Source: Persephonella sp.
Lineage (GTDB): Bacteria > Aquificota > Aquificia > Aquificales > Hydrogenothermaceae
Direction: 5' to 3'
NCBI GenBank assembly: GCA_027081375.1
Contig: JALWKR010000162.1
Span: 1 to 15,536 of the forward strand
Length of the DNA stretch: 15,536 bases
The number at the start of each line of letters is the position of its first letter. The first letter of the stretch is position 1. Shown here piece after piece: positions 14,217 through 15,536 of this stretch. The notes beneath the pieces are model-generated. The model saw nothing but the letters and a program-made list of their open reading frames with translations. It was not told where the DNA came from and made no database searches. Position numbers and translations under genes: made by a program.

Positions 14217-15479
14217 ATGGCTTACATATTTGCAATCTTCTTAATGTTATTTTCTTTCTCCTATGCTAGAGAAATATTTGTAGCCCAGTGGAACAAACCT
14301 GTTACTCCTGTGATGGCTGACTTTATTAAAAGAATTACAAAAGAAGCTGAAGAAAAACATGCTTCAGCTATTATTCTAGAGCTTGATACGCCAGGGGGAT
14401 TAGAAAGTTCAATGAGAGACGTTATAAAGACAATGATGAATACATACGTTCCATTTATTGTTTACGTATATCCTCCTGGAGCAAGAGCAGCCTCAGCAGG
14501 AGCTATAATAACTGTATCAGCTGACATAGCTGCAATGGCTCCATCAACCAATATAGGTTCAGCCTCTCCTGTAAATATGACAGGAAAAGATATAGACGAA
14601 ACAATGAAAAAGAAAATAATCAATGACATGCTTGCTTTTGTTAGGGCAATAGCAAAAGAAAAAGGTAGGAATATAAAAGTTATAGAAAAAATGATAACAG
14701 AAGCAATAAACCTTTCTGCAGAAGAAGCCCTTAAGAAAAAAGTTATTGATGTAATAGCTGTTGATATTCCTGACCTTATTCAAAAAATAGATGGTAAAAC
14801 TGTAAAGAAAAACGGTATTAGCGTAAAACTTAATTTAAAAGGAAAGCCTATTGTTTATAAAGAGCTAACCTTTAAAGAAAAACTTTTAACTATTCTTACA
14901 AATCCAACTATAGCATATCTTCTACTAATGATTGGATTTTACGGAATATTTTTTGAGCTTTATAATCCAGGAAGTATAATTCCTGGAACAGTTGGAGCTA
15001 TATCTTTACTTTTAGCCCTCTATGCTTTGAATATTATCTCTGCTAACTGGCTGGGAGTTTTACTTATTATTCTTGGAATAGTTCTATTTGCTCTTGAGAT
15101 AATAACTCCAACCTTTGGAGGTCTTGCCCTTGGAGGAGTTATTGCTCTTGTTCTTGGTTCTATGATTCTTATTAGCCCCGACTCCCCCTATGGTGATATA
15201 TCTCTGCAGGTTATTATTCCTATAGCTCTTTTTAGTGCAGCTTTCTTCCTAACAATAGCCTATCTAGGAGCAAAAGCACAGTTTAGAAAACCTATCACAG
15301 GAAAAGAAGGAATGATTGGAGAAACAGGAATAGCAAAAACTCATATAGACAAGAAAGGGGGAAAAGTTTTTATCCACGGGGAAATCTGGGATGCATACTC
15401 TAATGAAGAGATAAAAAAAGGAGAAGAGGTAGAAGTTATTGATGTTAAAGGTTTAAAACTTAAAGTTAAAAAGGTTTGA
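14217..15479 (+). CDS. NfeD/ClpP-class membrane serine protease (1510-N type, full length)
   Basis: This 420-residue protein combines a signal peptide (1-17), a ClpP-like serine protease domain (about 18-220), a five-helix membrane region (about 228-246, 254-275, 277-296, 303-321, 330-352) and a C-terminal NfeD OB-fold (about 360-420). ELDTPGG (55-61) and GARAASAGA hold the expected oxyanion and nucleophile regions. S93 matches the catalytic serine of the archaeal PH1510 protease, and the KKK at 131-133 supplies the probable catalytic lysine of the Ser-Lys dyad. MAPSTNIGSASPV is also typical of the family. In known members the protease cleaves the C-terminus of a stomatin/slipin partner, whose gene is usually adjacent; the next gene here is too truncated to test that. 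The protein should face the periplasm with the protease domain. The start is chosen by its ribosome binding site and signal peptide. Confidence 0.93.
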   Translation: MAYIFAIFLMLFSFSYAREIFVAQWNKPVTPVMADFIKRITKEAEEKHASAIILELDTPGGLESSMRDVIKTMMNTYVPFIVYVYPPGARAASAGAIITVSADIAAMAPSTNIGSASPVNMTGKDIDETMKKKIINDMLAFVRAIAKEKGRNIKVIEKMITEAINLSAEEALKKKVIDVIAVDIPDLIQKIDGKTVKKNGISVKLNLKGKPIVYKELTFKEKLLTILTNPTIAYLLLMIGFYGIFFELYNPGSIIPGTVGAISLLLALYALNIISANWLGVLLIILGIVLFALEIITPTFGGLALGGVIALVLGSMILISPDSPYGDISLQVIIPIALFSAAFFLTIAYLGAKAQFRKPITGKEGMIGETGIAKTHIDKKGGKVFIHGEIWDAYSNEEIKKGEEVEVIDVKGLKLKVKKV

Positions 15480-15485
15480 TATAAT
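15477..15485 (+). promoter_or_regulatory. Extended -10 promoter candidate overlapping the nfeD-type stop codon
   Basis: TGATATAAT is a perfect TATAAT (15480-15485) preceded by the extended -10 motif TGn. The TG belongs to the TGA stop codon of the protease gene. No good -35 is visible, which is tolerable for an extended -10. A transcript would start near 15492 and give a leader of about 22 nt before the ATG at 15515. Confidence 0.45.
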
Positions 15486-15514
15486 TTATTAAACTTCTAA
15501 TTAGAGAGGAGATA

Positions 15515-15536
15515 ATGGAGTCAATTAAGCTAAAAC
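15515..15536 (+). CDS. 5' end of an unidentified gene, cut by the window edge
   Basis: The ATG at 15515 follows an AGAGGAG ribosome-binding sequence (15505-15511). Only seven codons are present (MESIKLK), so the product cannot be named. A slipin gene would be the expected neighbour of an NfeD protease, but these residues do not prove it. Confidence 0.5.

Noticed and set aside
1..15536. CRISPR arrays, tRNA or rRNA genes, insertion sequences, integrase or attachment sites
   Set aside because: No spaced direct repeats, tRNA-like folds, transposase motifs or terminal inverted repeats were seen. Genes fill nearly the whole window and no gap exceeds about 130 nt.

Overview
The window is AT-rich DNA (about one third G+C by eye) from a Gram-negative bacterium. 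An outer-membrane beta-barrel, OmpA-like and SPOR peptidoglycan-binding domains, and several signal peptides show this. Lysine/glutamate/isoleucine-rich proteins and the style of the DUF11 and NfeD proteins suggest a thermophile. A Hydrogenothermaceae-like member of the Aquificota (Sulfurihydrogenibium/Persephonella type) is my best guess; this is inference, not proof.

Layout. (1) Positions 3-389 are the 3' end of a secreted DUF11-repeat protein, followed by an intrinsic terminator (406-432). (2) Positions 519-13666 hold a three-gene operon for very large exported proteins: a DUF11/SdrD-B-like periplasmic or surface protein (519-4286), a SPOR-repeat outer-membrane beta-barrel protein (4283-9193, ATGA overlap), and a beta-helix exoprotein (9200-13666, 6-nt gap). 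(3) A convergent dtd gene (D-aminoacyl-tRNA deacylase, complement 13705-14148) is separated from the operon by a hairpin. (4) A divergent gene for an NfeD/ClpP-class membrane serine protease lies at 14217-15479. (5) The first codons of another gene begin at 15515, preceded by an extended -10 promoter that overlaps the nfeD stop codon.

The most striking observation is a single OmpA-like peptidoglycan-binding domain split between the first two operon genes. The first protein ends after the strand that follows the LSxxRA helix and keeps the HTD and R ligand residues. The missing C-terminal piece, ending in the NRRVEI signature, lies about 500 residues into the second protein, after a signal peptide and four SPOR domains. 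The order of the remaining domains (DUF11, SdrD-B, OmpA, Ig-like, barrel) matches what I recall of large single-chain proteins in other bacteria. This therefore looks like a gene fission at a surface loop of the OmpA fold, accompanied by insertion of a SPOR array. The two chains may rebuild one domain in the periplasm.

Working model (inference): the barrel protein sits in the outer membrane, is tethered to peptidoglycan by SPOR domains and the split OmpA domain, and displays, anchors or exports the beta-helix exoprotein. The C-terminal DUF11 unit of the exoprotein resembles the end of the upstream partial protein, so both may be clients sharing a terminal docking or sorting module.
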